A stretch of DNA of 64,000 nt from Lentisphaerota bacterium (GTDB taxonomy: Bacteria; Verrucomicrobiota; Lentisphaeria; Victivallales; Victivallaceae). Made by a program: the position numbers and the translations under genes. Position 1 is the stretch's first letter, and every line of letters begins with the position of its first letter. A model generated the notes under the pieces. The model saw only the letters and a program-made list of their open reading frames with translations. It did not search any database and was not told the DNA's origin. Of the stretch, positions 25,425 to 33,429 are shown in pieces. Location of the stretch: NCBI GenBank assembly GCA_015061525.1, contig SUWK01000001.1, positions 62,001-126,000 on the forward strand. The letters are read 5' to 3'.

Positions 25425-26149
25425 TGAATTTTCTCCAATATTTCCCGTTGATAAGAGAATATCTGTTTTAACCCGCATTCAGCAAGGTCGATCAATTCAT
25501 TCAATTTGCTGCGCGAAAAAGGTGCCCCTTCTGCAGTTCCCTGCACTTCAACCAATTTACCGGATTCGGTCATCACCACGTTCATATCTACTTCGGCATT
25601 GGAATCTTCTTCGTAACAGAGATCCAACATCGGAACCCCATCAATGATTCCGACACTCACTGCTGCAATCAGCTCTTTGAAGGGATTGGTATTTGCCGGA
25701 AAAATCCGCTTACAGCCGACAGCCAAAGCCAAAGCTGCTCCGGAAATACTGGCACAGCGGGTTCCGCCATCAGCATTTATGACATCGCAATCCAGATAAA
25801 ATGTCCGCTCTCCAAGCTGTTCAAGATCCACCGCCATCCGCAACGATCTGCCGATGAGCCGCTGGATTTCCACTGTTCTGCCGCTTTGCTTTCCGGCAGC
25901 AGCCTCTCTGCGGCAGCGTTCTGTGGTTGCAGAGGGGATCATTCCGTATTCACAAGTGACCCAACCTCCGGCGACTTTCTGATTTTTCATCCACGAGGGA
26001 ACTTTATCTTCATAAGAAACTGCAGTCAAAACCCGGGTTTTGCCGCAGGAAATAAATACAGATGACAACGGATGGGTTAAATAATCTGTTTCCAGAGTGA
26101 TGGGCCGCAATTCGTCACAGGCGCGCCCGTCGATTCGCAATGCGCACAT
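25421..26149 (-). CDS. rph: Ribonuclease PH
   Basis: Phosphorolytic 3'-5' exoribonuclease for tRNA 3' trimming, 242 aa. It begins with the family's RIDGRACDELRPI and contains RTVEIQRLIGRSLRMAVDL, FYLDCDVINADGGTR (phosphate/substrate region), ISVGIIDG-like VSVGIIDGVPMLDLCYEED and the C-terminal FSRSKLNELIDLAECG. AGGAG precedes the ATG. dnaX follows with a 4-nt overlap. Confidence 0.94.
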   Translation of the reverse strand: MCALRIDGRACDELRPITLETDYLTHPLSSVFISCGKTRVLTAVSYEDKVPSWMKNQKVAGGWVTCEYGMIPSATTERCRREAAAGKQSGRTVEIQRLIGRSLRMAVDLEQLGERTFYLDCDVINADGGTRCASISGAALALAVGCKRIFPANTNPFKELIAAVSVGIIDGVPMLDLCYEEDSNAEVDMNVVMTESGKLVEVQGTAEGAPFSRSKLNELIDLAECGLKQIFSYQREILEKIQ

Positions 26150-26188
26150 ACCGGCTGGCTCCTTTCTGTTGAAAAAAAAGAAAAAACG

Positions 26189-26294
26189 CCGTGAAACAGA
26201 TTACCCATGGCCTGTCAGAAATCACGTAGGGCTGCTTGGTTCCCCACCTGACCCGGTTGGCGTTTCAGACAACACACGAGGTCCGTCTCACGGC
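26189..26294 (-). ncRNA. ffs: Signal recognition particle RNA (small bacterial SRP RNA)
   Basis: About 106 nt. The ends pair (GCCGTGA... / ...TCACGGC). The centre carries the SRP54-binding helix: GGTCAGGTGG-GGAA-CCAAGCAGCC, with the GGAA tetraloop and the AGCAG internal-loop strand seen in bacterial 4.5S RNA. On the minus strand the 3' end runs into T6, giving an intrinsic terminator. A promoter with TTGACA lies upstream. Confidence 0.93.
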
Positions 26295-26330
26295 ATTATA
26301 TAATTTATATCTTCTTCTTGAAAATGTCAA
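26295..26330 (-). promoter_or_regulatory. Promoter of the SRP RNA gene
   Basis: Minus strand TTGACA at 26325-26330, TATAAA at 26304-26309 (15-bp spacer) and a second TATAAT at 26295-26300 against the RNA 5' end. It overlaps the 3' end of accD. The 16 bases around the -35 box are identical to those of the tRNA-Gly promoter. Confidence 0.65.
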
Positions 26331-27159
26331 GCAAAAATGCTAATTCTTTTCGTAAATTTTTCCGTTCGACCACCCGGTCGATCAAACCGTGGGCCAAAAG
26401 GAACTCCGCTGTCTGGAATCCTTCCGGCAAAACTGACTTGGTGGTTTCCTGAACCACTCGCGGACCGGCAAAACCGATCATAGCTCCGGGTTCAGCCAGA
26501 ATAACATCTCCGAGCGTAGCAAAACTGGCAGAGACTCCACCGTAAGTCGGGTTGGTCATTATCACAATATAGCCCAAACGTTTTTCCCGATGTCTGGCAA
26601 GCGCGCCACTGGTTTTTGCCATCTGCATCAAGCTGAGAATACCTTCCTGCATTCGAGCCCCGCCGGAAGCAGTAATCAGCACAGCAGTTTCCTCGCGTTG
26701 CGTTGCGCCTTCGATCAAACGGGTAATTTTTTCGCCCATGACCGATCCCATAGAGGCTCCCATGAAACTGAAATCCATTACTCCGAGAGAGAACGGTATC
26801 TGATTCAAGGTCGCATGACCGCAACAAATGGCATCGTTCATTCCGGATTTTGCTTTGTTTTCCTCCAAGCGCGCCACGTAACTTTTGGAATCAGTAAAAC
26901 CTAAACGGTCAACAGACTCCAATCCGGCATTCTCTTCAGCAAAAGAATCTTTGTCAGTAAGCAGGGCAATACGCTCCTTCAGCGGCATCGTCATGTGGAA
27001 TCCGCAACACCAGCAGACCTGCAAATTGTCTGTCAAGCGCTCGGTATAGAGAGTCTGACCACATTGTTTGCATTTTACCCAGGAACCATCGGGGATCACC
27101 ATTTTGCGTTTCCCCCCGCTCTTCAATGTCGAATATCTGCCTTTACTGAAAATTGCCAT
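26305..27159 (-). CDS. accD: Acetyl-CoA carboxylase carboxyltransferase beta subunit
   Basis: Transfers the carboxyl group from biotin carboxyl carrier protein to acetyl-CoA, with AccA. The N-terminal zinc ribbon (CKQCGQTLY ... CWCCGFH) near residues 30-55 is diagnostic, followed by the crotonase-like carboxyltransferase core (SGGARMQEGILSLMQMAKTS and GGVSASFATLGDVILAEPGA). 284 aa is normal. accA is not adjacent. The isochorismatase-like gene lies 14 nt upstream, so cotranscription is likely. Confidence 0.94.
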   Translation of the reverse strand: MAIFSKGRYSTLKSGGKRKMVIPDGSWVKCKQCGQTLYTERLTDNLQVCWCCGFHMTMPLKERIALLTDKDSFAEENAGLESVDRLGFTDSKSYVARLEENKAKSGMNDAICCGHATLNQIPFSLGVMDFSFMGASMGSVMGEKITRLIEGATQREETAVLITASGGARMQEGILSLMQMAKTSGALARHREKRLGYIVIMTNPTYGGVSASFATLGDVILAEPGAMIGFAGPRVVQETTKSVLPEGFQTAEFLLAHGLIDRVVERKNLRKELAFLLDIFKKKI

Positions 27160-27173
27160 AATGCAGTCCTTTA

Positions 27174-27734
27174 TTACTTGATCAGGCTGGAAACTATCTT
27201 GAAATGAGGATTTTTCGCATCTCTCAACAACATAAAAAGCACTGCTTCACTGCTGAGAACAGCGGCCCCCGCCTGTCTGGCTGTTGCCAATGCCAAATCT
27301 TTATCCCGATCACAGCGGGCTCCGACAGCATCGGCAACCACGATCACCTCATACCCGGCATTGCGGGCATCAAGTACACTCTGGAGCAGACAAACATGCA
27401 TTTCTACTCCAATAAATATCAGCACCTGACGCTTGCGCGATGCGAGTGCCGTCATAAACGTTTCACTTTGAAAGATGGAAAAGGAGGTTTTTTCGCATAC
27501 CGGTGTATCATCCGGCAGCCACGTGGAAATCACCGGAACGGTATTCCCCAAACCTTTCGGGTACTGCTCCGTAACGATAACATCCATTCCGAGCTCCGCA
27601 GCACCGCGCACCATGATCGCTGCCCGGGCGAGAATAGACTCTCCGTTGCTCATTGCGGGCATCAACCGCTCCTGCAAATCAACTGCGATCAGAGATGAAT
27701 TTTCTACTGTCGGAAAAACCATTTCTTTCAACAT
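27174..27734 (-). CDS. Isochorismatase-family cysteine hydrolase
   Basis: About 186 aa. The triad pattern is present: Asp in LIAVDLQERLMP, Lys in CEKTSFSIF, and Cys in GVEMHVCLLQSV. This is closest in style to YcaC/nicotinamidase-like hydrolases of unknown substrate. The start is unsure: TTG 27749, ATG 27734 and ATG 27722 are in frame and none has a strong ribosome-binding site; 27722 gives the most typical N-terminus. Confidence 0.82.
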   Translation of the reverse strand: MLKEMVFPTVENSSLIAVDLQERLMPAMSNGESILARAAIMVRGAAELGMDVIVTEQYPKGLGNTVPVISTWLPDDTPVCEKTSFSIFQSETFMTALASRKRQVLIFIGVEMHVCLLQSVLDARNAGYEVIVVADAVGARCDRDKDLALATARQAGAAVLSSEAVLFMLLRDAKNPHFKIVSSLIK

Positions 27735-27755
27735 CTTTCCCGGAATCAATTCCGA

Positions 27756-29030
27756 TTAAAATTCTCCGCAAAGTTTTTTTACTGCCACCAATTTGACACA
27801 GACACAGAAGAGTTTCATCGCGGTCTGCAGCTCATCATCTGTCGGATAAGTAGGTGCTATACGGATATTGGAATCCGCCGGATCACGTTTATATGGGAAT
27901 GTTGCCCCTGCCCCGGTCATGGTAACACCGGCATTCTTCGCCAGCTCCAACGTCTTTTTTGCGCATCCAGGCATAGTATCCAGTGAAACGAAATATCCGC
28001 CGCGCGGCGTTATCCAACTGGCATAGCCGCCAGCACGTAACTCAGCATCCAAAGTTTCAAGCACAATATCAAATTTTGGCCGGAGAATATCCGCCAACTC
28101 AGCCATATGTTTTTTCAACGTGGCGGCATCTTTCAACACACGCAGCGTACGCAACTGGTTGAGTTTATCGCTGCCGATAGTCTGGATGCCCATGCGTTTG
28201 AGGATCTCTTTACGCTCCGCTGCAGAGGCAGCCATCATCGCCACCCCTGCTCCGGGAAATGTGATTTTACTGGTGGAGAAGAAGTAGTACACCCGGTCTG
28301 GATTGCCGCCGGCATTGCAGGCATCAAAAATATTTGCCAGTTTTACCTCTCCATAAATATGGTGCACGCCATAAGCGTTGTCCCAGAAAATCTTAAAGTC
28401 AGGAGCCGCCGTTTTCATCCGTCCGAGACGGGCAACCGTTTCATCACTGTAACAAATTCCCTGCGGGTTGCTGTAAAGAGGCACACACCAAATACCTTTG
28501 ATTGCGTCATCTTCAGCAGCAAGTTTTTCAACCACATCCATATCCGGACCATTTTCCGTCATCGGGACAGTGATCATTTCGATCCCGAACTCCTGCGTGA
28601 TCGCAAAATGACGGTCGTATCCGGGACTCGGACAGAGGAATTTCAATTTCGGCAGTGTACGCCATGCCGGGTATCCTCCGGTACCAAACATCATCAAACG
28701 GACGATCGAATCATACATCAAAGTCAAACTTGAGTTGCCGCCAACAATGATGCACTCCGGATCAATATCAAGGACATCACCGAAAAATTTGCGCATTTCC
28801 GGCAATCCTTCCAGAATACCATAGTTTCTGGCATCCGTACCATCAGCTGCAAAAGGATCATCCAATGTTTCCAATACGGACATGTTATGGTCAAGCAATG
28901 ACCCGGCGGGTTTGCCGCGCGCCATATTGAGTGCCAAATTTTTGCCGACATATTTCGAATACTCGGCTTCCAATTCCATCTTGAGAGCAGCAAGCTCTGA
29001 CTGCGATAATTCATTTACCGGTTTAATCAT
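27756..29030 (-). CDS. PLP-dependent aminotransferase (aspartate aminotransferase 1c type)
   Basis: 424 aa, fold type I. The Schiff-base Lys is in FFSTSKITFPGAG; LYSNPQGICYS and WDNAYGVHHI correspond to the cofactor-contacting NPXG and D-X-A/Y motifs. The start LNMARGKPAGSLLDHNMSVL matches the bacterial class 1c aspartate aminotransferases rather than AspC or AspB. It lies upstream of the isochorismatase-like gene, with 6 nt between the stop and the TTG alternative. Probably acts on aspartate/2-oxoglutarate. Confidence 0.85.
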   Translation of the reverse strand: MIKPVNELSQSELAALKMELEAEYSKYVGKNLALNMARGKPAGSLLDHNMSVLETLDDPFAADGTDARNYGILEGLPEMRKFFGDVLDIDPECIIVGGNSSLTLMYDSIVRLMMFGTGGYPAWRTLPKLKFLCPSPGYDRHFAITQEFGIEMITVPMTENGPDMDVVEKLAAEDDAIKGIWCVPLYSNPQGICYSDETVARLGRMKTAAPDFKIFWDNAYGVHHIYGEVKLANIFDACNAGGNPDRVYYFFSTSKITFPGAGVAMMAASAAERKEILKRMGIQTIGSDKLNQLRTLRVLKDAATLKKHMAELADILRPKFDIVLETLDAELRAGGYASWITPRGGYFVSLDTMPGCAKKTLELAKNAGVTMTGAGATFPYKRDPADSNIRIAPTYPTDDELQTAMKLFCVCVKLVAVKKLCGEF

Positions 29031-29115
29031 ATTTCCGGATTTCCCCCAAACAAAAATTTAAGGTTAAATATACAGTGTTAGCATCTAATATACCACATAA
29101 ACTCTGATTTTTCAA

Positions 29116-30099
29116 TCAAAAAAGTTCACCTTGTATCTCTTTTTTTTCTGTTTCCGGCGTTATAACATCCTTTTTTGCAGCCGCAGCCGCAAAAGCGAAG
29201 AGGTCATCTTCCTCTTCAAAAGCAGGCATTTCTGCTGCCGGTTCCGGAATATCTTTCAGAATGCTCTTGAATGAATTATCTACACATATTTCTCTTATAA
29301 GCTCCCAATCCGGAGCTTTTCTTTCTGGAGGCATCGATGTATTCAACTTGTCCGGCAATTCAGTTTTAAGCCGGATCAACTGCCGGTTCTTCTGCAATAT
29401 TTCCAACGCCGGCAACAGTTTTTTTACATGTTTATTATCTGCCGGTAATTTTTCCGGATGATCGATCCATTGCTCAATTTTTCCAAATGAGTGGATTATC
29501 TCTGCTGCGCTTTTCGGACCGATCCCGGGAACTCCGGGAATATTGTCTGCAGAATCTCCGATCAATGACAGATAATCAACGATCTCTTCCGGAGCAACTC
29601 CGAATTTTGCTGTAACGTCTTTTACGGTTCGCGGTTCAAATCCTCCGGAGACCGGAATCAGCATAATGATCCTGTCGTTGATCAACTGGGAAAGATCTTT
29701 GTCACTGCTGACTATACTGACCTGAAAATCTGTATGCTTTTTTGCCATTCCGCCGATGAGATCATCTGCCTCAAATTCTTCATGCTGGAGCAACTGCCAG
29801 CCGAATGCTTCAGATATTTTACGTATCAGCGGAATTTGCCGGTGCAAATCATCCGGCATGGGCGGACGGTTTGCTTTATATTCCGGATTCAACGTTAAAC
29901 GGGATGCTACTTTTCCGCAGTCGAAAAGCATTGCTCCATAATCGGATGGATATTTCTTATCAAGCAGAAGCAGAAGCTTTGTAAAAACGAATGCCGCATT
30001 GATCGGTTCTCCGCGACGGTTGGTCAGTTTACGAATAGCATAATAAGAACGGAATATCTGACTGTAAGCATCAATGAGTACAAGCGACTTGTTTTGCAT
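29116..30099 (-). CDS. Stand-alone 5'-3' exonuclease (Pol I exo domain) with C-terminal clamp-like motif
   Basis: 327 aa. Homologous to the 5'-nuclease domain of DNA polymerase I: SLVLIDAYSQIFRSYYAI, ADDLIGGMAKK, IVSSDKDLSQLI (metal-binding Asp) and the helix-hairpin-helix SADNIPGVPGIGPKSA. No polymerase domain follows. After about residue 265 the chain is low-complexity and ends IQGELF, which fits the QXXLF sliding-clamp motif. ATG 30099 is chosen for the AGGAAAG just upstream; an in-frame extension to 30207 lies within the structured leader and is unlikely to be coding. Confidence 0.85.
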   Translation of the reverse strand: MQNKSLVLIDAYSQIFRSYYAIRKLTNRRGEPINAAFVFTKLLLLLDKKYPSDYGAMLFDCGKVASRLTLNPEYKANRPPMPDDLHRQIPLIRKISEAFGWQLLQHEEFEADDLIGGMAKKHTDFQVSIVSSDKDLSQLINDRIIMLIPVSGGFEPRTVKDVTAKFGVAPEEIVDYLSLIGDSADNIPGVPGIGPKSAAEIIHSFGKIEQWIDHPEKLPADNKHVKKLLPALEILQKNRQLIRLKTELPDKLNTSMPPERKAPDWELIREICVDNSFKSILKDIPEPAAEMPAFEEEDDLFAFAAAAAKKDVITPETEKKEIQGELF

Positions 30100-30203
30100 A
30101 ATATCTTTCCTGTAATGAAAAAGCTCAAGACCGGAACAGGATGCCCATGAGGAGTAATTATGAAGAGGAGAAAATTTTACAGGCACCAAGTATCCGGTCT
30201 TGA
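30100..30203 (-). promoter_or_regulatory. Structured 5' leader of the exonuclease gene
   Basis: An 11-bp perfect inverted repeat (TCAAGACCGGA at 30125-30135, TCCGGTCTTGA at 30193-30203) closes a 57-nt interior. Inside, GTGCCTGT can pair with ATGGGCAT. On the minus strand the closing stem is followed by GCTTTTTC, then the AGGAAAG ribosome-binding site. The predicted transcription start is directly before the stem. A cis-regulatory RNA or attenuator is inferred; no known riboswitch recognised. Confidence 0.45.
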
Positions 30204-30212
30204 ACACCTTAT

Positions 30213-30241
30213 ACTATAATTCTGTTTTGAGATGATTTCAA
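30213..30241 (-). promoter_or_regulatory. Promoter of the exonuclease leader
   Basis: Minus strand TTGAAA (30236-30241), 17-bp spacer, TATAGT (30213-30218), ending about 10 nt before the closing stem of the leader. Confidence 0.6.
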
Positions 30242-30259
30242 ATGACCGAATGTAAAAAA

Positions 30260-30676
30260 TTACAGATTCTCCAGCTGCCAAAGAGTAAAACCTTTCTTTG
30301 CCTGCCATCCCTGGCGACTGTAGAATTTTTCCGTTCCCGGTTCTCCGACCAATCCGATCCAGTCAACTCCCATCTTTTTCAATTCTGCTGTCAGGATTTT
30401 CAGCAACTGCCCTCCGATCCCCTGCCCCCGGAATTCCGGAGAGACGACCACATCTTGGATATATGCGTCAGAACATCCATCAGAAAGCACTCTGGCGATC
30501 CCGATGATATTGTTTTCCTCATCAAACGCTCCGGCAACCAAGCAGGAACCGCGCAACGCCGGGAGCAGAAATGATGTATCATCTCCCGGCGTCAGCCATT
30601 TTGCTGATATATAAAGTCCGGCGATGCGGACAAGCATATCTGCAGAAAAGCTTCTGATTATCCTGACTTCTGCCAT
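30260..30676 (-). CDS. GNAT-family N-acetyltransferase
   Basis: 138 aa. The acetyl-CoA loop is VSPEFRGQGIGGQLL (R/QXXGXG/A type), with the preceding DAYIQDVVV strand and the C-terminal EPGTEKFYSRQGWQ typical of small GNATs. Its ATG overlaps the argC stop (TGATG), implying translational coupling. It could act in arginine metabolism, but the sequence is not that of a classical ArgA or ArgJ, and the substrate is unknown. Confidence 0.85.
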   Translation of the reverse strand: MAEVRIIRSFSADMLVRIAGLYISAKWLTPGDDTSFLLPALRGSCLVAGAFDEENNIIGIARVLSDGCSDAYIQDVVVSPEFRGQGIGGQLLKILTAELKKMGVDWIGLVGEPGTEKFYSRQGWQAKKGFTLWQLENL

Positions 30677-31704
30677 CAGAGCAATCCGGTTGCCTCATCG
30701 ATGCCGAAACGGATATTCATGCACTGTATCGCCTGACCGGCGGCACCTTTGGTCAAGTTATCAATGCAACTGGTGACGATAACTTTATTGGTGTGTGCAT
30801 CAAAGAAATAACCGATTTCACAACAGTTGGTCATAAATACATATTTCGTATCGGCACAACGTTTGGCAGGCAAAACCCGGACAAACTGTTCTTTACCGTA
30901 AGCCGCTTCCAGTACTTCTCCAACTTTTTCCAGTGTGCATCCGGGCATCGCATTGAGCAGAATAGTGGAGTTGATTCCACGATTCATCGGAGCCAGATGG
31001 GGAATAAAGTTGATTTTAACTTCAGGAACACCTGCGGCCAATGCCATTTCCTGCTCGATTTCCGGCAAATGCCGGTGCCCGACAGGGGAATAAGCACGGA
31101 TACTTTCATTGCATTCCGGGAAGATATAGGGCAGATCAACTTTGCGTCCGGCACCGGTACAACCGGAGCAGCTGGCAACAACAATACCTTCAGGAGAGAC
31201 CAGTTTGCTTTTCAACAACGGAACCGTCGGCAGAATACTGCTGGTCGGATAACACCCGGCACAGGCGACCAGATCGGCACTCTTCAACTCTTCCCGGTGG
31301 GTTTCCGGTTGACCATAGACAGCTTTGGCAAGCAATTCCGGAGCAGGATGCGGAGTTTTGTAGTATTCCTCGTATTTCGCAGTGCTTTTCAAGCGGAAAT
31401 CTGCAGAAATATCAAAAACTTTCACCCCTTTTTTTAACAGCGGAACCGCAAATTCAGTCGCCAAACCATGCGGCAATGCCAGAATAGCAGCATCAAAATC
31501 ACAATTTTTCATTGCTTCATCAGGCGCGACAAAATTCAATGGCAGACCGGTAAAACGCGGAAAAACAGTTGAAACCGGTTCTCCGGCATTTTTACGGGAA
31601 GTGATCGCCGCGATCTCCGCCCGGTTGTGACGCAACAGCAGACGCAGCAGCTCTTCTCCGGCATAACCGGAGGCTCCGAATACAGCAACTCTGATTTTAT
31701 TCAT
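30676..31704 (-). CDS. argC: N-acetyl-gamma-glutamyl-phosphate reductase
   Basis: NADPH-dependent third step of arginine synthesis. FGASGYAGEELLRLL binds the dinucleotide; the catalytic Cys is in CAGCYPTSS near residue 150; the C-terminal His region is HLAPMNRGI. 342 aa. Coupled downstream to the GNAT gene; DUF1846 gene upstream with a 26-nt gap. No other arg genes are in the window. Confidence 0.94.
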   Translation of the reverse strand: MNKIRVAVFGASGYAGEELLRLLLRHNRAEIAAITSRKNAGEPVSTVFPRFTGLPLNFVAPDEAMKNCDFDAAILALPHGLATEFAVPLLKKGVKVFDISADFRLKSTAKYEEYYKTPHPAPELLAKAVYGQPETHREELKSADLVACAGCYPTSSILPTVPLLKSKLVSPEGIVVASCSGCTGAGRKVDLPYIFPECNESIRAYSPVGHRHLPEIEQEMALAAGVPEVKINFIPHLAPMNRGINSTILLNAMPGCTLEKVGEVLEAAYGKEQFVRVLPAKRCADTKYVFMTNCCEIGYFFDAHTNKVIVTSCIDNLTKGAAGQAIQCMNIRFGIDEATGLL

Positions 31705-31730
31705 AATAAAAATTACCTTTTTGAATTGGG

Positions 31731-33254
31731 TTATTGTTCCATAAAAAGATTCCGGCTGGTGAATACCGGTTCACTGGTCAAATTGATGCCGAGTTTGCGC
31801 AAACCGGTTTCATCACCGATCGGCGGAATATGGCTGATGTGCATTTCACATCCGCGCAGTTTATCCAACTGTGCCAGTGCCAGTGCCGCTGCGGGATTGG
31901 AAGGGGTGCTGACACTCAAGGCGGTCAACGTTTCACTCAATGCCAGAGATATCTGTTTTTCTGCAAAAACATCATGTTTGAGTTTGCCGACGGATTCAAT
32001 AACCTGCGGGGAAAGTAAATGCAGATCACCGGGCAAACCGGCAAGATATTTTATAGCATTGATAATACAACTGGATGCGGCATGAAGCAGCGGAGTATTT
32101 TTGCCGGTGATGATTTTGCCGTCAGACAACTCAATAGCAGCTCCGCAAAATATATTGTCATGACCGTATTTTTCCGGATTATTCATCGCTTCAGCTGCAG
32201 CGGCACGGGCCGGAGCAACGACCGGACGATCCATCTCCGTTATCCCCTGTTCATCCATCAGCAGCTTGATGCGTTCCGGAACACATGCTTCGACTTCACC
32301 CTCTGCATAGTTGCGCATTGCACGGAAGTGGCGGCGGATTATCTCCTGCCGGGATGCGTCCTGACACGCCTTATCATCTGTAATGGCAAAACCGATACGG
32401 TTCACACCCATGTCAGTCGGAGAAACGTAGAGTTGTTCCGGCTCCATTATGCGGGCGCAGATCCGGCGGACGACCGGAAATATTTCAATATCACGATTGT
32501 AGTTTACAGCAGTTTCTCCCTTCGCTTCCAAATGGAACGAGTCTACCATATTGATGTCGCCCAAATCCGCAGTCGCAGCTTCATACGCTACATTGACGGG
32601 ATGTTTCAATGGCAGATTCCAGACCGGAAAAGTTTCAAACTTGGCATATCCGGCTTTTATACCTCTTTGAAAATCATGATAGACCTGCGAAAGACAGGTT
32701 CCCATTTTACCGGAATTTGGTCCCGGCCCTGTGACCACAACGATTGGACGATCAGTTTCAATATATTCGTTCGCACCGTAACCGCGTTCACTGACAATGG
32801 TTTCCACATCAGTCGGATATCCCTCTATCGGACGGTGGGTGTAAACTTTAATCCCGCGCCGGGAAAGACGGTTGATAAAACCTTTTACTGACGGTTGGTC
32901 GCGGTAACGGGTAACGACAACAGCTTTTACATCCAACCCCCAATCGCGCAGATCATCAATGGTACGCATGGTGTCAGCATCGTAGGAAAGACCGAAATCG
33001 GCGCGCATTTTCTTCTCTTCAATGGCACCGGCATAAATACAGATGATGATATCCACCTTGTCTTTCAAACGCTGAAGCAATTTGATTTTTGCATCCGGAT
33101 CAAAACCCGGCAGAACTCTGGCGGCATGAAAATCGCAAATCAGTTTACCGCCGAATTCCAAATACAATTTATCACCGAACTTCCCCGCACGCTCCAAAAT
33201 AGCCGCAGACTGTTCGGATAAATACTTTTCACTGTCGAAGCCGTTTTTTAACAT
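31731..33254 (-). CDS. DUF1846 domain protein
   Basis: 507-aa soluble protein matching the DUF1846 family over its whole length (NGFDSEKYLSEQSAAILERA, KLYLEFGGKLICDFHAARVL, VVVTGPGPNSGKMGTCLSQV, and MGVNRIGFAITDD). The GPGPNSGK segment looks like a phosphate-binding loop. Family function is unknown to me beyond structural genomics. ATG 33254 with AGGTG is preferred over the GTG three codons upstream. Starts a possible unit with argC and the GNAT. Confidence 0.85.
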   Translation of the reverse strand: MLKNGFDSEKYLSEQSAAILERAGKFGDKLYLEFGGKLICDFHAARVLPGFDPDAKIKLLQRLKDKVDIIICIYAGAIEEKKMRADFGLSYDADTMRTIDDLRDWGLDVKAVVVTRYRDQPSVKGFINRLSRRGIKVYTHRPIEGYPTDVETIVSERGYGANEYIETDRPIVVVTGPGPNSGKMGTCLSQVYHDFQRGIKAGYAKFETFPVWNLPLKHPVNVAYEAATADLGDINMVDSFHLEAKGETAVNYNRDIEIFPVVRRICARIMEPEQLYVSPTDMGVNRIGFAITDDKACQDASRQEIIRRHFRAMRNYAEGEVEACVPERIKLLMDEQGITEMDRPVVAPARAAAAEAMNNPEKYGHDNIFCGAAIELSDGKIITGKNTPLLHAASSCIINAIKYLAGLPGDLHLLSPQVIESVGKLKHDVFAEKQISLALSETLTALSVSTPSNPAAALALAQLDKLRGCEMHISHIPPIGDETGLRKLGINLTSEPVFTSRNLFMEQ

Positions 33255-33379
33255 AATATACACCTGATTTTTTCATTTCTATTAAAATACCACACGTATG
33301 CAGTTAAATCAATACCTGATTGTAAAAAACCATGGATTTTAAGTCGTTTTGATCCCGGCTTGCATTAGATACAGAAAGA

Positions 33380-33405
33380 ACTCCCACCCGTAATTGAGTG
33401 GGAGT
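33380..33405 (-). terminator. Intrinsic terminator downstream of the mannitol-dehydrogenase-like gene
   Basis: 8-bp stem ACTCCCAC / GTGGGAGT with a 10-nt loop. On the minus strand it is followed by TCTTTCTG, a moderate U tract. It lies 25 nt after the stop. Confidence 0.65.
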
Positions 33406-33429
33406 CCGATGTATGCCTGAAAATATTTT

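Noticed and set aside
30100..30207. N-terminal extension of the exonuclease
   Set aside because: Lies over the structured leader; the strong ribosome-binding site and conserved start are at 30099.
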